A stretch of 64,000 nucleotides of DNA from Gari tellinella (taxonomy: Eukaryota > Mollusca > Bivalvia > Cardiida > Psammobiidae): contig OV277864.1 in the NCBI GenBank assembly GCA_922989275.2, forward strand, positions 42,159,550 through 42,223,549. The letters are read 5' to 3'. The position numbers and the translations under genes are program-made. This document shows, in pieces, positions 10,901-25,900 of this stretch (its first letter is position 1; every line of letters starts with the position of its first letter). A model generated the notes under the pieces. That model worked only from the letters and a program-made list of their open reading frames with translations, ran no database searches and was not told where the DNA came from.

Positions 10901-13900
10901 CACAACCAATGGACCGATGAGGAAGTTCTGTGTTAGCGGCGCCTGCACAAGCCTGCCAGACCCGTGCATGATCATGAAGATGTATAGGAGGATGTAAAAG
11001 CTGTGTGTGAACCAGAAGGCGCCGAACAGGTTCCGTCTGGCATAGGGTATTGCAAACACATACATGATGATTACGATGACGGTCAGGATGATTCCCGTCA
11101 AACCTGCAATGTTGAGTTTTAAACATTTCAATGTCATTGTCACGTGGTACATTTGTAACTCGTCTAACACAGTCGCTGCCATATTATCGCTTCTTATATT
11201 TTCTGTCTGTTTAACATTTCGGAATTATATGATTGTTTTACTTACAAAACATAGATATGGGTTTCAAATAGTTTGGATCCTGATCAGACACCGCGTTACG
11301 CGGCGTCTGATCAGGATCCAAACTGTTTGAAAATATCATTGTTTTGGCATTTGCCATGTTAAGATTTAAATACATGCACTGGTACCATCGTCTTCTATAC
11401 ATATATCTTTTAAATATTGAATCAGATATAAGTTTGAGTCTTGAGCAGACGTCGAGAAACTAAAAAGTGATTTGATACTCAGGTAGATCTCTAAAATAAA
11501 TTTACAGCGATTTCTCTCTACAACGACATGCAATGGGAGACAAAACTTGTGTGCGTTGTTCGGAGGGAGTCGTTAAAGGGAGGGAAATTGGCTTACATTT
11601 GCAAGGAGCTTGAATCCAGATCAGACGCCGCGTAACGCGGCGTCTGATCTCGATCCAAGTTGTTTTTCACTCAACACCAAGTATTTTTCTGTCGAAATGT
11701 CCACTCTGTGACTTTGAGAAAAGCAGCTGACGACCGAAGACATTTTAAACAGACGATGTTGCAGTAGTAAAAGCGTTAGAAATAATTGTCCTGTTTAGGG
11801 AACTGCAACAAGGATCGTTGTAAGGAGGGAGTTGTTGTTGGAAGGGCCGTTGTAGGGAGGGAGCACTGTATTACATTTGCATAAAGTTTCGTTTAAACTG
11901 CCAAGAATTACGTCTTATTCACTGTATAACCATAGTATCCTTCGAACATTCACATTTTGAGAGAACATTTATTTTGCAATGAAAATGATCTTAAAAGAGT
12001 AAATTCTGAAAAGCGTTCACAATACGAGCGTAGAAGTAAATAACACCAGTAACCAACAAGTTTTGTTATTGCTAAGTGTTCTCAGATCATCGTACATGTA
12101 CTATTTGCGATATTTTAACTTGTTATAATGTATTAGTCCAACAAAAACTGTTTTCAAACAATCAGTTCCTTAATGATTTAAAGGAGAATATCGCAATCAG
12201 CGTTAAGCTTTCGATCTAATCTTTTACCTATATGTATGTATATCCATGCTGATTTGTAAATATTTTTGAAACAAAATATAATATTCAAACTACATGTACA
12301 AGTAAATGATTAAATGCATTCAATTCAAAGCTAAGGATATCGTCTGATAAGGATCCAACAGTTTGCAAATTCTAGGCTTCATTTGGCAAGTGGTTGAAAT
12401 GTTTAGCCCTTCCGCTGCAAGTCATGATTTTAACATAATTTGTAGTATGTGTGACTACAGCAAAACCTCTCTATTACGCTCGCTAAAATGAAGGCTTATT
12501 CATTGTATAAAAGACTGGTGATAGATTAAAGCAAGGTGACAGTAAAACAGAAATCTCCGTATGGAGATTTCTGTTTTACTGTCACATTGCATGTCGTAAA
12601 CACCTAATAATAAACGCAATTTAGAGGTTTTACTGTATGTATTAAAACAATAAACTCACCGGTGATTGTCGTCCAGGCCCAGTAATGGAAGGAGGCAAGC
12701 TCGTCGGTTCTAAAATAAAGAACAGACAATAAATACCATATGAGCCGTTTTATGAAAAAGGACCCGAGTTATTGTATTGCAAACATTTTGCACAATAACA
12801 GCCGCATTTATACTGTTAAGCACTCACAAGCATGTTCAGTGAATTGTTACCTAACCCTTTCATGATTGAAATATTTTGGTGATTTTTACCCCTTCACCGT
12901 TTCATCGTCGTCTGCTTCAATTTTGTTGTCTGCAATGTCGTTTTAAAGGTAAATATGAGGCGGTTTCAAAACGAGTGTCAAACGCGGCCTCTGATCAGGA
13001 TCTAAACTGTTTACAAACGCGGTTTCAAGCGTCATTGAGAGTAAAAGGGTTACATGTATCGTGGGGTTTTCAGCAGAGGTTTAGAATGAGATTATAGATA
13101 GGTTAGGTCAATTATGTTTTGCAATATAATATATTTCATGGCACAATTGGTATAAATGCAAACTACAACTCATCGCGATATTTGAAAGGTTAGGAAATAT
13201 CATTTATTACCGTTATTATGTGTGTACTATGAGCTGCTCGACGGATTCAAACGAAATTTTCAGTCAATATAAATAATCACTTCAATGTAAAGTAGACCTT
13301 ACCGGCGGTAGTGGCCCAATGGTTAACACCTTGGACTACGGTACCAGGGGTCGTGAGTTCGATCCCCCGCCGGACCAGCGGTCTGACTAGGGGATTTTTC
13401 CGAATCCCTGATGATGTACAGGAATGTCCTTGAGCAAGACATGTACCGCGAATTGCTCCTCTCCACCCAGGGGTTAAAATGGGTACCTGTGAGGGTCTGA
13501 GCCGGTACTGCGGCTGCTTTAGCGCCATATGTTAGCAGTGCTCAATATTGTAGGCAAGATGGCTCAATGATCAGGGGGTAAATGTACAGTCGGCTGAGCG
13601 GTCATTCGGACTGAAAGTAGACTTTAACTGGTACTTTACTCTTTTTTTATTTCAATGCGCTCGTCTCAGTTGGAGAGCAGGAAAAAGCAAGAGTGACACA
13701 ATTAAATGAACGCCCCTCGTATTTGTTACTGTAGTATTGTGAAATCGAACCACGTGTATAAACTGAATGTTTAAACTAGGATGAAGCTACATCACAGGTA
13801 CATGTATGAGAACTACGTACATTTATAGCGTATTTACAGTAAATAATATAAATGATATACTTACGACCTGAAGTATTCCCTGAATACACAGTTAAGGTCG

Positions 13901-16900
13901 TTAGAGGCCCATGTTGATATGTGGTAGAGATTAATGCCATGGCCAATACAATGTGTAACTGAAAGAGAGGATAAGATAAGTATTTATCAAACTGTGTCAG
14001 TCATTTTCACAGAAAATACAAAGAAACAATTACAGGCCCATGTTCGGTGTTTATAACAGTGTGGCTTAAACTAATTGAACCATAGTTGTGCGTATACGCG
14101 TTCTTTACAAACAATGTACATGTAAAGTGAACACTCGTTATAGGCAAACCGTATACACCTCGATCACATAATTCATATAGGGGCCCTTTGAATAGGATCT
14201 ATCATTTTGCAAAATAGTTAAAAAAAATCAAATAGTACAAGATGAACTACGCTTAATTGGAAACTGGAATTGTACATTTAAATGTGTACTTTAATGAAAA
14301 CGAAAATTATTCCTGAAGTAGACATATTACAGTGGTTTTACGGTGTCCTTAGAAAATATGTTGCCTGTACCGTTAAACACATTTTATATCATTTCAGCTT
14401 CTTTGCATAAAGCGTTGTAGCGGCATGATTTGAAAAAAAAATTCTAATTTGTAAAATATTTACAAATCATGTCAATTTTTACATATCATGTTTTCACAGT
14501 CGACATGATTTGTAACAAAACATGATTTGTTTTCAGCAGTTACATAATTGACTTTATATCAAAATCAGATCTAAGTGTACCAAAATATTCAATAGTTGCA
14601 GTGCGATCTTGATTGGACCAAAAAGGTTTGTAAGTCCTAATTTAACTATTTGCACGTTGCAGTCGCGTTTGTGATCAATGTTGCATGAGTTCGGAATCAG
14701 GTAAGACGCAAAAAAGTAACTCGGCGTCTCGTCTGGATCGTTTAATTGGAAAGAATAACGTCGTCTTCCCAATTTGTATAAACGAACACACTTTACCTGT
14801 GAATACAAGCGCCATCGCTGCAATGAACTTGTGGAACGCATGTGTGCTGTCGAATGGGATGAACCTGTGTAGGAATGTTTCTCTTAGGAAAGTGATGACA
14901 TTTCTGCTCATTGTCAGTAGAAGACACGAATATGTCCACATCATACCACTGGCTGCTCCCCTAGTCACTGTTACACCGTATCCGGCCACACGTCGAAGAC
15001 CCACATGTTCCCTTTCATAGGAATAATCTGTTTGAAGTAAAGTATTAATGGTGTTAAGAAGCTAATCCTGAATCCTTTATTCATTCACAATAATCTGTTT
15101 GTAGTATTGACTAATTGTGACCATTTAGAGTAAGTTGAAAGTAAAGCAGAATGCGCCTAAAGACGCATTTTATTTTTGTTTCAGCTTGTGTTGAGCTACC
15201 ATCTGCTAGAATATAAAAACATATTTCTTCAGGTACATATTCATGACTGTATAGATTGGTACTTAAGTAGTCAGTGGAAGAAAACACTAACTGCATAATA
15301 CTGCGTATCTATGGAGTAATTAATTCAATGCTTTTTAAAAAAAAATAAGTGAGTGCTTAAAACAAGAAAACAGTAAAGCAAAAAGCTCCGTTTGAATACA
15401 CTTTCATACAAACTTTTACAGACGATAGTATGTCTGAAAAAGTGTTAAACAGATGATTAAATTTGGCGTGAAAGGGATTAAGACATAAGCAAGATGGGAA
15501 AAACAAGAATAGTGTAAGAGTTAATTATAAGAGCAAACAGTTTGCAGCTAGATCAGTCACCGGGTTATCAGGCATGTTTTCATGTAAATCATGAACTGAG
15601 AGAAATAAAGGAAATTTGATTTGACTCCCAGCTGTTTGTAAGGGATATACTTGTTGTTAGCGTAAGCGCGTTAATTTTGAAAGAACACGACATCTTTACT
15701 GTACGTGTTCATTTACATGTAAATTGGAGAAGACGTTATTTTTTTCCCGTTTAAACGCGAACTAAATTCAAACGCATTGCAATAAAACGTAGGAAATGAC
15801 ACATTTTCGACGAATTTGACTCTTCATGTTCATCTGAGTGGCAATCAGTTTGGAGCCTCCAAACTGTTTGCATTAAAATAATAGTTTTAGAGTAAACGCG
15901 TTTATTGGGAAAGAAAAACGTCTTCTTCACTGTACGGGTACTTACAGACAGCTCTTTCTACGAAAATCCCGATGGAAACAAGGGTGTAGAGAACTACCCA
16001 GAAGATCTGACGCCGGTAGTTTTCAACGTATTTGGCGAAGGTATACACATGTTTAATCCATCCCTCTGCCGGAGCCTCGGTCTGTTTTACACGAATATTG
16101 ACCCTTGACTTTGTCCGCTGCAAGGTGCTTTTGTTTTGAGGTTCATCGTCGTCGCTGAAATGTATATAATGGTTCGAAATACGTTAAAACTGAATCTGGA
16201 GTCAGTCTGTATAGGGTGTAAGACGTCTGACTTTATTGTTGATGTTGTTGTTGTTTTTTATTTTGCAACACGCATGCCCAAAAGTCGTCAATGCAGAACA
16301 AGATCGGACAGCTCCTATAGTGATGTCAAACACTTAAAATATATATATGCAAAAATCGGAGGTGTAAAATGAATATTTATTGCCAAAATATCGAAATGTA
16401 GGTGAGATGATTTGCATATGGTATAGATATTTACAGTCGAACTTCGATACAATGTATCTCGAACTCGTTTAACTCAAACTATCCGATGGTTCGACATATG
16501 AACTGCACTATTTCATGCTCTGTTAAGTTGAACATACCCATATTACAAAGTTAAAACGTGGCTTAGCCATGTTTTAACTTTGAAATATGGGTATATTCGA
16601 CAAAACCGACATCGAGATATCGAAGTTCGACTGTATATGAAAAGTCGGGATACATGTGATAACTGAGCATAACAAAGTAAAAGAACACTTGTACCTACCC
16701 AAATGTTTGTATAAACGTCTTTCGTCGAATGCTGAACGATTCTTCAATCCTTCTCTTTTGTTTTTGACCTAAAACGAAATTGAAAAATATGACAATACAC
16801 TTTATATGTCCTGCACTTATTTAGAAACAGCATAGTAACCCCATTTTAATCACTGTTTGTCCATACAATTACATATGCAATAAATGAATTATTACAGTGC

Positions 16901-19900
16901 ATAGAGAAAAACATTTTTCTTTCCAAATAAACGTGTTTTTGTTAATCACATTATTTTCATTTCAAACAATTTGAACCTGGTGAGATGCCATGTACAGAGA
17001 GAGAGAAATTGTTTATTATAGTGACATGTGATATTTACATAACAAAATACAAATTATCAAAAGTAAACACATATGATTAATCACCCGGCCCCATGGGCCT
17101 ATATGTCACCTTAATGATATAAATATACAAATTTTAGTAAAGTTTCAGAGTGTTAATTAATATGAAACATTGATCAGTTTTTATTATTCAATCTTGCAAC
17201 AGTTTAAACGTTTGTTATAAACTGACTCAAATAAATTGATTCAATCTAGCAACAGTTTAAACGTTTGTTATAAATTTACTCAAATAAAGGAAGTCATTAT
17301 TGCAACAGTTTAAACGTTTGTTATAAACTGACTCAAATAAATTGATTCAATCTAGCAACAGTTTAAACGTTTGTTATAAATTTACTCAAATAAAGGAAGT
17401 CATTATTGCAACAGTTTAAACGTTTGTTATAAATTGACTCAAATAAATTGATTCAATTTTGCAACAGTTTAAACGTTTGTTATAAATTGTCAAGTATATA
17501 CACACATATATATATAAATTATTAAGAAAGCAGATAAAGTGCAGTAGGGAGAAGACTGACGCTCTTAGACCTTTAGGCCCTATTGTAGAGTGAATCTCGT
17601 CTTACTAAGTATGCCTGTACATGTAACCACACTCTTTGCCAATCCGATTAAAACCATTATCAAACAGTTGTCATATTGAATTTCATTGCATTGTATTGGC
17701 GTTCAATTTAGTAACTTTTTATTTACTATTTATATTACATATAATGTGTAAAAAAATTCCTATACTTCATTACACGTGTTAGTGCTACCATTTTTTTTCA
17801 TTGCAACCAGTTTGGAGACAAATCAGACGCTGGGTAACCTTTTGGCAACTCCGATTAAGTAATTCAAAAATAATGTATTTTATACCAAAATTTAGAGCAT
17901 TGCGTTTGCGATTCGTTTGCGTTTAAACGGGAAAGCATAACGTCTTCCGCATGATCTATTCTTGGGAGTATTAAACAGATGATATCCCTGATATATGTAT
18001 ATGCTGTTTGTAAGGCAATAAGTGTGGTTTCGCATGAAACAACTCGTATATACAGTGGATAATCTGTTATTCAGTCCCAATAAACACGTTTACGCTAAAA
18101 CTATTATTTACAATACAAACAGTTTGGAGCCAGATCAGACGCCGGGTAACCCGGCGTCTGATCAGGCTCCAAACTGTTTGCCACCAAGATAAAAATGAAT
18201 TATCAGAATTGTCTAAAAGTTGTTCTTTTCTACGTTTTAGTGCTTTGCGTTTGCGTACGTTTGCGTTTAAACGGGAAAGAATAACAGATTCTCCACTATA
18301 TCAAAAGCTATGTCTCATTTTCCCCTCGTATACATTGCTAACATACATGTACATTTGCCTTGGACTATGTATTGCATGATTTGTATGCTTGTGTACTGTT
18401 GGGCCTCTAGCCTTATGTATGAATAAAATATCTATATCTATATAGGAAACCTGTATTCAGTTTACCTGAAACCAAATACAAACAAAAAAAGACTCAAAGG
18501 TATACAACATGTTTTAAATGTTCTCGGTTCAGTGAAAAGAGTTACTCTTTGATCTTGCTTCAAACAATTTTAATGGACATAGTTCTTTAGCAAAACTGTG
18601 TTTATCTGGAAAGTAAACCCAATCTACCAGTGCATGCGAGTGGAACTTTCATTTACTCGACGTCTAATCTATGGCTCCCCTGTTTACGATAACCGGTCTG
18701 ATGCATGACAAGGGTTCCTACAGTGGAGAAAACGTTATTATTTCCCAGTAAACTTGCTTCCGCTAAAACCATTATATTTGTATTTCTATTGCAAACACTT
18801 TTGAGCCTGATCAGACGCCGGGAAACCCGGCGTTTGATCAGGCTCCAAACTGTTTGCCACTCAGATAAAAATAAATAGTTAGACGTTTCAAATATTGTCA
18901 TTTTCTACATTTTTGTGCAATGCGTTGCGGTTTTTTGCGTTTAAACGGGAAAAAAATAACGTTTTCTCCTCTGTATGTCATGCACGAGTATCACGTACCT
19001 GGCAGCTGTAGGGTGGCGTTTTCTAGTGTCTTCTCGTAGTCTCCTGCGAATATCTTCTTGAAGCTTGGCAGAGTCATCTTGTCGCCGGGTTTTAAACCTG
19101 CCTTCCCATACAGAGCGTCTACCAATTCATTAAGTTCAGTCGCTTCCAGACTGGTATCAGACAAATCTAACAGAGACCTGAAAACATATAAGATAGATAA
19201 CTCTATCATGTAGATCTAGTATACAGTATAGAGTTATTTTCCCCCGTTTAAACACAAACAAATGCAAATGCAATGCACTCACAAGTAAAAAATTACATTT
19301 TTTGAATTTCTTACTATCTTTTTTAATTTGGGAATAACACAGTTTTGAAGCCTGGTGAGACACCGATTGACCCCGCGTCTTATCTTGCTCCAATCTGTTT
19401 GCAGTGTAAATAACAAATAACACTTTTAGCATAAACTTGTTTAATTGAAAAGAATAACGTTTTTCCACTTAATGTACTGAAGTATCAGTCACCGTTTTAA
19501 ATCAAGGAAGACAATGTTCCGCTTGTACACAGGGGGAGTTATTTAACCCTTTCCCCATAGAAGCGCCTTTTAGCGCATTCAGTTTATTCCTTCGCTGAAG
19601 AAAAAAAATTCCAATTTATACAGTCATGAATATGTATTATAAGGAATATTTTCTTTGTTCTAGCATGTGATAGCTTAAAACAGGCTGAAAGTAAAGCAGA
19701 ATGCGCCTTAGGGCGCATTCTGCTTTACTTCCAACCTGCTTTAAGAAGGCACCTATTTTCAAAACTAGAAACGAGCTATGGGGTAATGGGTTAAAAGGCG
19801 TCGTCAACACTTTTGGAGCTTGGTCAGACGCAACATTATACAGCGTCTGATCAGGATCTAGACTCTTCGCAAATATCTATTGAACTCAGATGAAGGCAGT

Positions 19901-22900
19901 AAATTGGGTTATTCTGTAAAGTACATGTACATGTATAATTACAGGATGCGTATTGAGGATACCCGGTTACAAGTTATCTGCATTGGTTAAACGTTATTCT
20001 TTTGTTGTTGGATTGTACGACTGCCTTACTTGATCATCTTTGTGAATTCTTCTTTAGTTAGTGCACCTCTGCTTTTCAGATCGTACATGGTAAACATCAT
20101 ATGGGCTTTCTCCTCGGCTCCTCCTGTGGAGAAAAAAGATCAAATTATTTAACCCATGGTTTCAAGCCCGATACTCCAGATACAATCTTAAAAATAAGAT
20201 ATTGGATTTAGTCTGTTTAAGATGAAATTTGATTGTGTGTGTAGCCAACGTGTATCCAAAACATTGGTATACTGTGTGTACAACGAAATAGGTGTTATTC
20301 TTTCCCACTTATTTGTGCTAAAACTATTTTGTTCTAAGCAAACGTATTGGTACCAGATCAGACGCTGGGTAGCATGACGTCTGATCAAGTTTCATAACCA
20401 GACCAACATCAATTGTCCAAATTTTCAAAAGGCTATCATTTTGTAGATCTTATTATAGATCTATTGCGTTTTTGTTAAGGTACTACTTCTCAAAACAATA
20501 TTCATTGACAAACTGTAACACATTTATACCCAGCTAATACATTGAACTCGCACTATGTACTTGCCGGAAGATATAATTATAGATATAATGGGTGATCGAA
20601 ATTAACTGTAATGTTTGTCAATACTACAGGCCATACCATATTAAAACGCAAACAGTGCACAGACACTTTACATGAACATTCACCGACATCAGTACCTTTT
20701 GCTAAAACCATGAACATTTCCATAAACTCGGTGAAGCTGACAAAACCGTTCCTATCTGAATCGACCATCAGGAACATGTTTCTGACAAACATGGACGTAG
20801 GCTTGAGTCCCAGGGCATCGGCAAACTCCGTCCTCGTCAGCTGTATACCGGAAATGTTGTTGGCGGAATCTGCATCAAGTTTGGACACTCTGTCAATGTC
20901 CGCCGTGCTCTTACTGAATGCCTGGAAATAAAATTGTTATCCACAGTGAGTTCGGAAAGAAACTAGAGAATCGCATTTAACATTTCTCGGCTAAGCTCAA
21001 TAACACTGAAATATGCAAACAGTTTGGATCCAGATCAGACACCGCGTGACGCAGCGTCTGATCGGGATCCAAACAATTTGACAATCATTTCAATGTTTCT
21101 TTATTTTAAATACGCATTCATTTCAAAGTTGTTGATTTTTAAAGAAGCAGACGATAGCACGTCAGTGACTGTGCTAGACGGGCTATTATGTCATAATGGC
21201 AGCGAAACGATTACACTTCTAACGATAACTTTAACATTCTTCTTCAACAGTCGGACCGCAATAATATATTCTGCCTAAAACACCCGATATCAGTCTCAAA
21301 TAGTTTCCATCCTGATCAGACGCCACGTTACGAGGTAGAATTCAGATATTGACAGAATTAAAATCATATGAAAGTAACCTTTTGTCGCCCTCTATTCGCA
21401 TGTATAATCATTACATGTAACTTATTCTGTCAGTTTGTCTTTGATACATACACGCCCGTCATGCCAATAGCAATAATAAACATCATCCGATTTGAACCGA
21501 AATTATTGAATGTCTAAAGTGAATGATGAGAAAACTAAATATGAAATTTGGTTACAATATGTCAAATAGAACTAAAGTTATTGTTCAGAAACAAGCTTTT
21601 TTGCAAAATTCTAAATATGTAAAGGGGCGTAACTGTTATAAAAATATATGACGTATTCTCCAATCTAGTGACTGAGAACGTCGATCAGTTAGACTTTACC
21701 TGCAGGCAAACTATTCTGAAGAACTTGTCCAAGACTTTCTTGCGGTTTTCTTTCGTTGTTGCATCTTTTAAGATCATCGTCTCCTGCATGTCATGGACCT
21801 CTAGTTGCACGCTGACCGAGTCCAAAAACGCCTTAAGGGCAGCCTGGAAGTTGCCTCGAAACGACATGTCGATAAATTGAAGAACCTGAGGACAAAAGCC
21901 ATAAAATGTAAATTAAAAAAGAGATTTTTACTTGAAATTAACCTTATGATATATGATACAAAAGTAGACATTAGAAAAAGGTGTAGAAGACCCAGGGTCT
22001 AAGGTTATAAAGCTTATGAGATGAGTCTGAAGTCGATATTAAGCATTTGATTAGTCAGATATGAGCCTTATGAGCCTAGGCTCAAATATGATCAATCAAA
22101 TGCATCAGAACAAACTTAGACACAACTTAAACACTTTATAACCTTGGAGCCTGGTGTATCATCAGGGTCTGCATTAGTTGATATTTCATATCAAATCATC
22201 TGTTGCATAAACAATAACTGCATGGACAAATCCAATTGCCACTCAATTCTACTACATGTATTTATAGTTTGTTTTGCAATATTTTGCAATTTAAAAAAAA
22301 ATGCAGACTCTGATAAGAGGGCTTGTGTAAGAAATCACTGATCTAGTTCTTCATTGTTTTCATAGGACATGTAAATGCTTCTAGAGAAACGGTTAAAATG
22401 TTGACAATGTATCTTTGTGTAATGTTAAGCAGTTTAATACTATATCAGACAACCACGTTTGGTATGATTCGGAAGTGTTTGCAGTGGCCAGGATTAATCA
22501 GTTTTTAGGCCAAATGCTGTTGGTACCGATTTACTGTTTTTTGTATCTTGAAGAATAATAGTAATAATATACGTAGTTGTATTGTTGTAATAATTATAAC
22601 CAATAAGTTATACCAAATCAATTTCTCCCGGCACGCGAACAGACATGATCTTGAGTCCTTTGTCGGTCGAAATCCTAAGGTGGACACGCTCCGCGTGACG
22701 TAAGTCGATCATGCGCAATGGCTTCCTTCCGCGGTCAGTCACGTGAATCTTCTTCCGGTCTTTGTCAAACTTGATCTTTATATTACGTTCGCCTTCTTTT
22801 GGACCGACCCATTCTACAGCTACAAACAATATTAAAAACAAATGGTAGAAATGACTTTATTTAACCAATTTGTGCCCACGATCCCATAAATGGGACATAG

Positions 22901-25900
22901 GCAAACGATCTAGACTTTTATCAGACGCCGAATAATGCGGCGTCTGATCAGAGTCATCACTGATTGCTGATAAGAATTTCAACATAAAACAAAATGAAAA
23001 TTTAGATCAGACACCCCTTACATAAAAAATGGATTAATCCAATATATATACTGTAAGCATTGAATGACCCACTAGGCACAACCCATCTGTGCCTGGTTAT
23101 TGTCATGGACAGTTATAATCTTCTTACTGGAAGAATTCTTTACAAATAAGCAATAAGTATCTAAAGGTACTGTAGTGATTATCCATACAGCAGGATAAAT
23201 TATTCAAATGAAATATCAAACAGTACAAACCTTAGTGAGACGCAGCGTAACGCGGTGTCTCAACTGAGCAAGAGTCTACACTGTTTGCAAATGTCCCCCT
23301 AACGCCTTCACTGCCTTGACGTCATCAATTAAAAAAAAATATCGTCTGCTGTTATTTTTAAAATTCAATTTTGAGGTATTTTGATTTAAGAAATATTGAA
23401 ATGAGTGTCAAACAGTTTGGATCCTGATCAGACGACGCGTGACGCGGCGTCTGATCAGGATCGAAACTGTTTGCAAATAACCATCGTACTCGGGGTAAGG
23501 CAGTGAAGGGGTTAAGTAGACACTAGACTTAAATGGGCCAAACACTGGGGCGTAATGCACTTACTTGAATACAAAAAATTAGTCTACTCATTGTTTTGTG
23601 TGTTTAAGAAGACAATGGCTTAATCAAACTGAAACCATAGCAGAAATTTCCTTTGAGGTTTTTTCTTCTGTACTATATATTAACTTAATTAACCCTTTCA
23701 TGATCAAATTATTTTACCCCTTCACAGAAATATTGTCGTATTAAAACTATTTCTTTTTCTCCAGTTTATTAGGCATAGTTATGGTGTAAGACATTTTCAG
23801 CAGCATACACCGTCTTGGTATGGACAATATACATGTAATTCTCTATAAATACAATGAACCAGTCGAACAAGCAGTGCGAAAGTATTAATTGCAAGTGAGG
23901 TCAAGCTTACCCTGATGAGTATCTGGATCGTCTTCCTTTTTCTTTGGGGCTGCTCTACGTTTTGCATCTTGTATTTTCTTTTGTCTTAGTTTGGCCATGA
24001 GGAACATGACACCAATTGTTCCTGAATTCAAAATACAAGAAAGTTCCGTTATAATGAACATTCAAAATACAATGTAGGACTTAACCTCTCCACTGCCTTA
24101 CTCCGATTGCAATACTTACATATACTTACATTTGTAAATAGTTTGAATATTGATCAAACGCCGCGCAACGCGGCGTCTGACCAGGATCCAAAGTGTTTAA
24201 CACACATTTCAATAATTCATAATTCAAGATACTTAAAATTTAAATTTGAGAAATAAAAGCAGACGACAATGGATAAGAATGGATGACGTCATAGCAGTGA
24301 AGAGCTTAGAATACTACAGTGGAGAATCTGTTATTCTTTCCCAATAAACGCGTTTACGCTAAAACTATTATTTTCACTGCAAACAGTTTGGAGCCAGATC
24401 AGACGCCGGGTAACCCGGCGTCTGATCAGGCACCAAACTGTTTGTCACCAAGATAAACAAGAATTATCAGAATTGTCAAAAAGTTGATTTCTTTTACGTT
24501 TTAGTATTTTGCATTTGCGTACGTTTGCGTTTAAACGGGAAAAAATAACAGATTCACCACTGTACAAAGCTAAGGCAATATGAAAGTAAAACAGAAAACT
24601 CTTGTAGGAACATATCGAAAACTTTCTTTTAAGGTACTTCGCATATGATCGTAGTTTCCATACGATTGTTATGAAAATTGTCATGAAGAATGATAATAGC
24701 CTAAGAAACAATGTGTGTAAATATAGGCAAAATTTATCGTGTGGTTTGTCTTTAAGGTCTTTTTTCTGACAAAAACCTAGAATTTTGATGATTTTATTTT
24801 TCTTAAAAATGAATAAAGCTAATGACTATAATTCTCGCCCAATAAGTAGTCCACAACATTCATTACAAGAAAAGCTAAAAACATTTTGAATAAAGGTGTT
24901 CAGAAAGATGTTATCAGCTATTTAAATTTTGCAAAATGCTAAAAAATTGAATTACAAAAAACTGACTCATTCAATGTATATTTGTTTTCATTTTATTCAA
25001 ATATATGGTTGATGAACTAGTCAGTCTGAAAAAATTAGAAAATATTACAGTCAGGATTTGTTGTAATAACATATTTTCTTATTAAAATGTGGGATATTTG
25101 TTGTTTAGATACAGTTACCTACCTTAGAATTAAAACTTTGTCATTAAAATGCATTATTATTTATTCATGGACTTGCATACAAGGTTTATTATATTGTTTG
25201 AACATAATTATAATGGGCAATATCGATCTTGAAAAGGTTAGCGTATTGATTAGCTTCAAGGTGTGGCTTTATAGTTCGATCAAATCGTTTACATGTATAC
25301 CGATTTAATTGACTTGTAAGTCATTAAACTAAAACGTACAGGTAAGTGGACATATACTTGGACCGTAAACATCACTAGTACTAATCAACGAAGACTAAAC
25401 ATAACATGTCTCTTGATTACTGCGTTATGGATTGACAAGTCAATAAATCGGACACTAAAAAAAATATTTGGATCGGATGGGTCTCGAACCTATGACCTTT
25501 GGATTGCTAGTCAACCACTATAGTCAACCACTATACTAACTGCGCTATGAAGGATTATACTAATTTATATCAACATTTCCTTTATATAAATTTTCTAGTA
25601 TAAACACGTACGAAAAAAGTCTGTGTCGGCCAGACGCATATCCGCTCGCCCGCAAGACCGACTTCCGGTAGCGAAAGGCCTTAAAAGGCAATTATACCAT
25701 GTAACAATATAATACTGTGGTCATTGAAATAAAACTATCTCGATGCCAAAGGCGAATCGACTAACGTTAGCTTAAAAAAGTTTGGATTTACATGTACAAT
25801 GTATATCAGGTTCAAAACTGTTTGCTAATTATCATTAAACTTTCAGTCAAAACTTCAAAACTTTGAATTTTAAAATTGCAGACGGCAAATTAAAGTAGAC

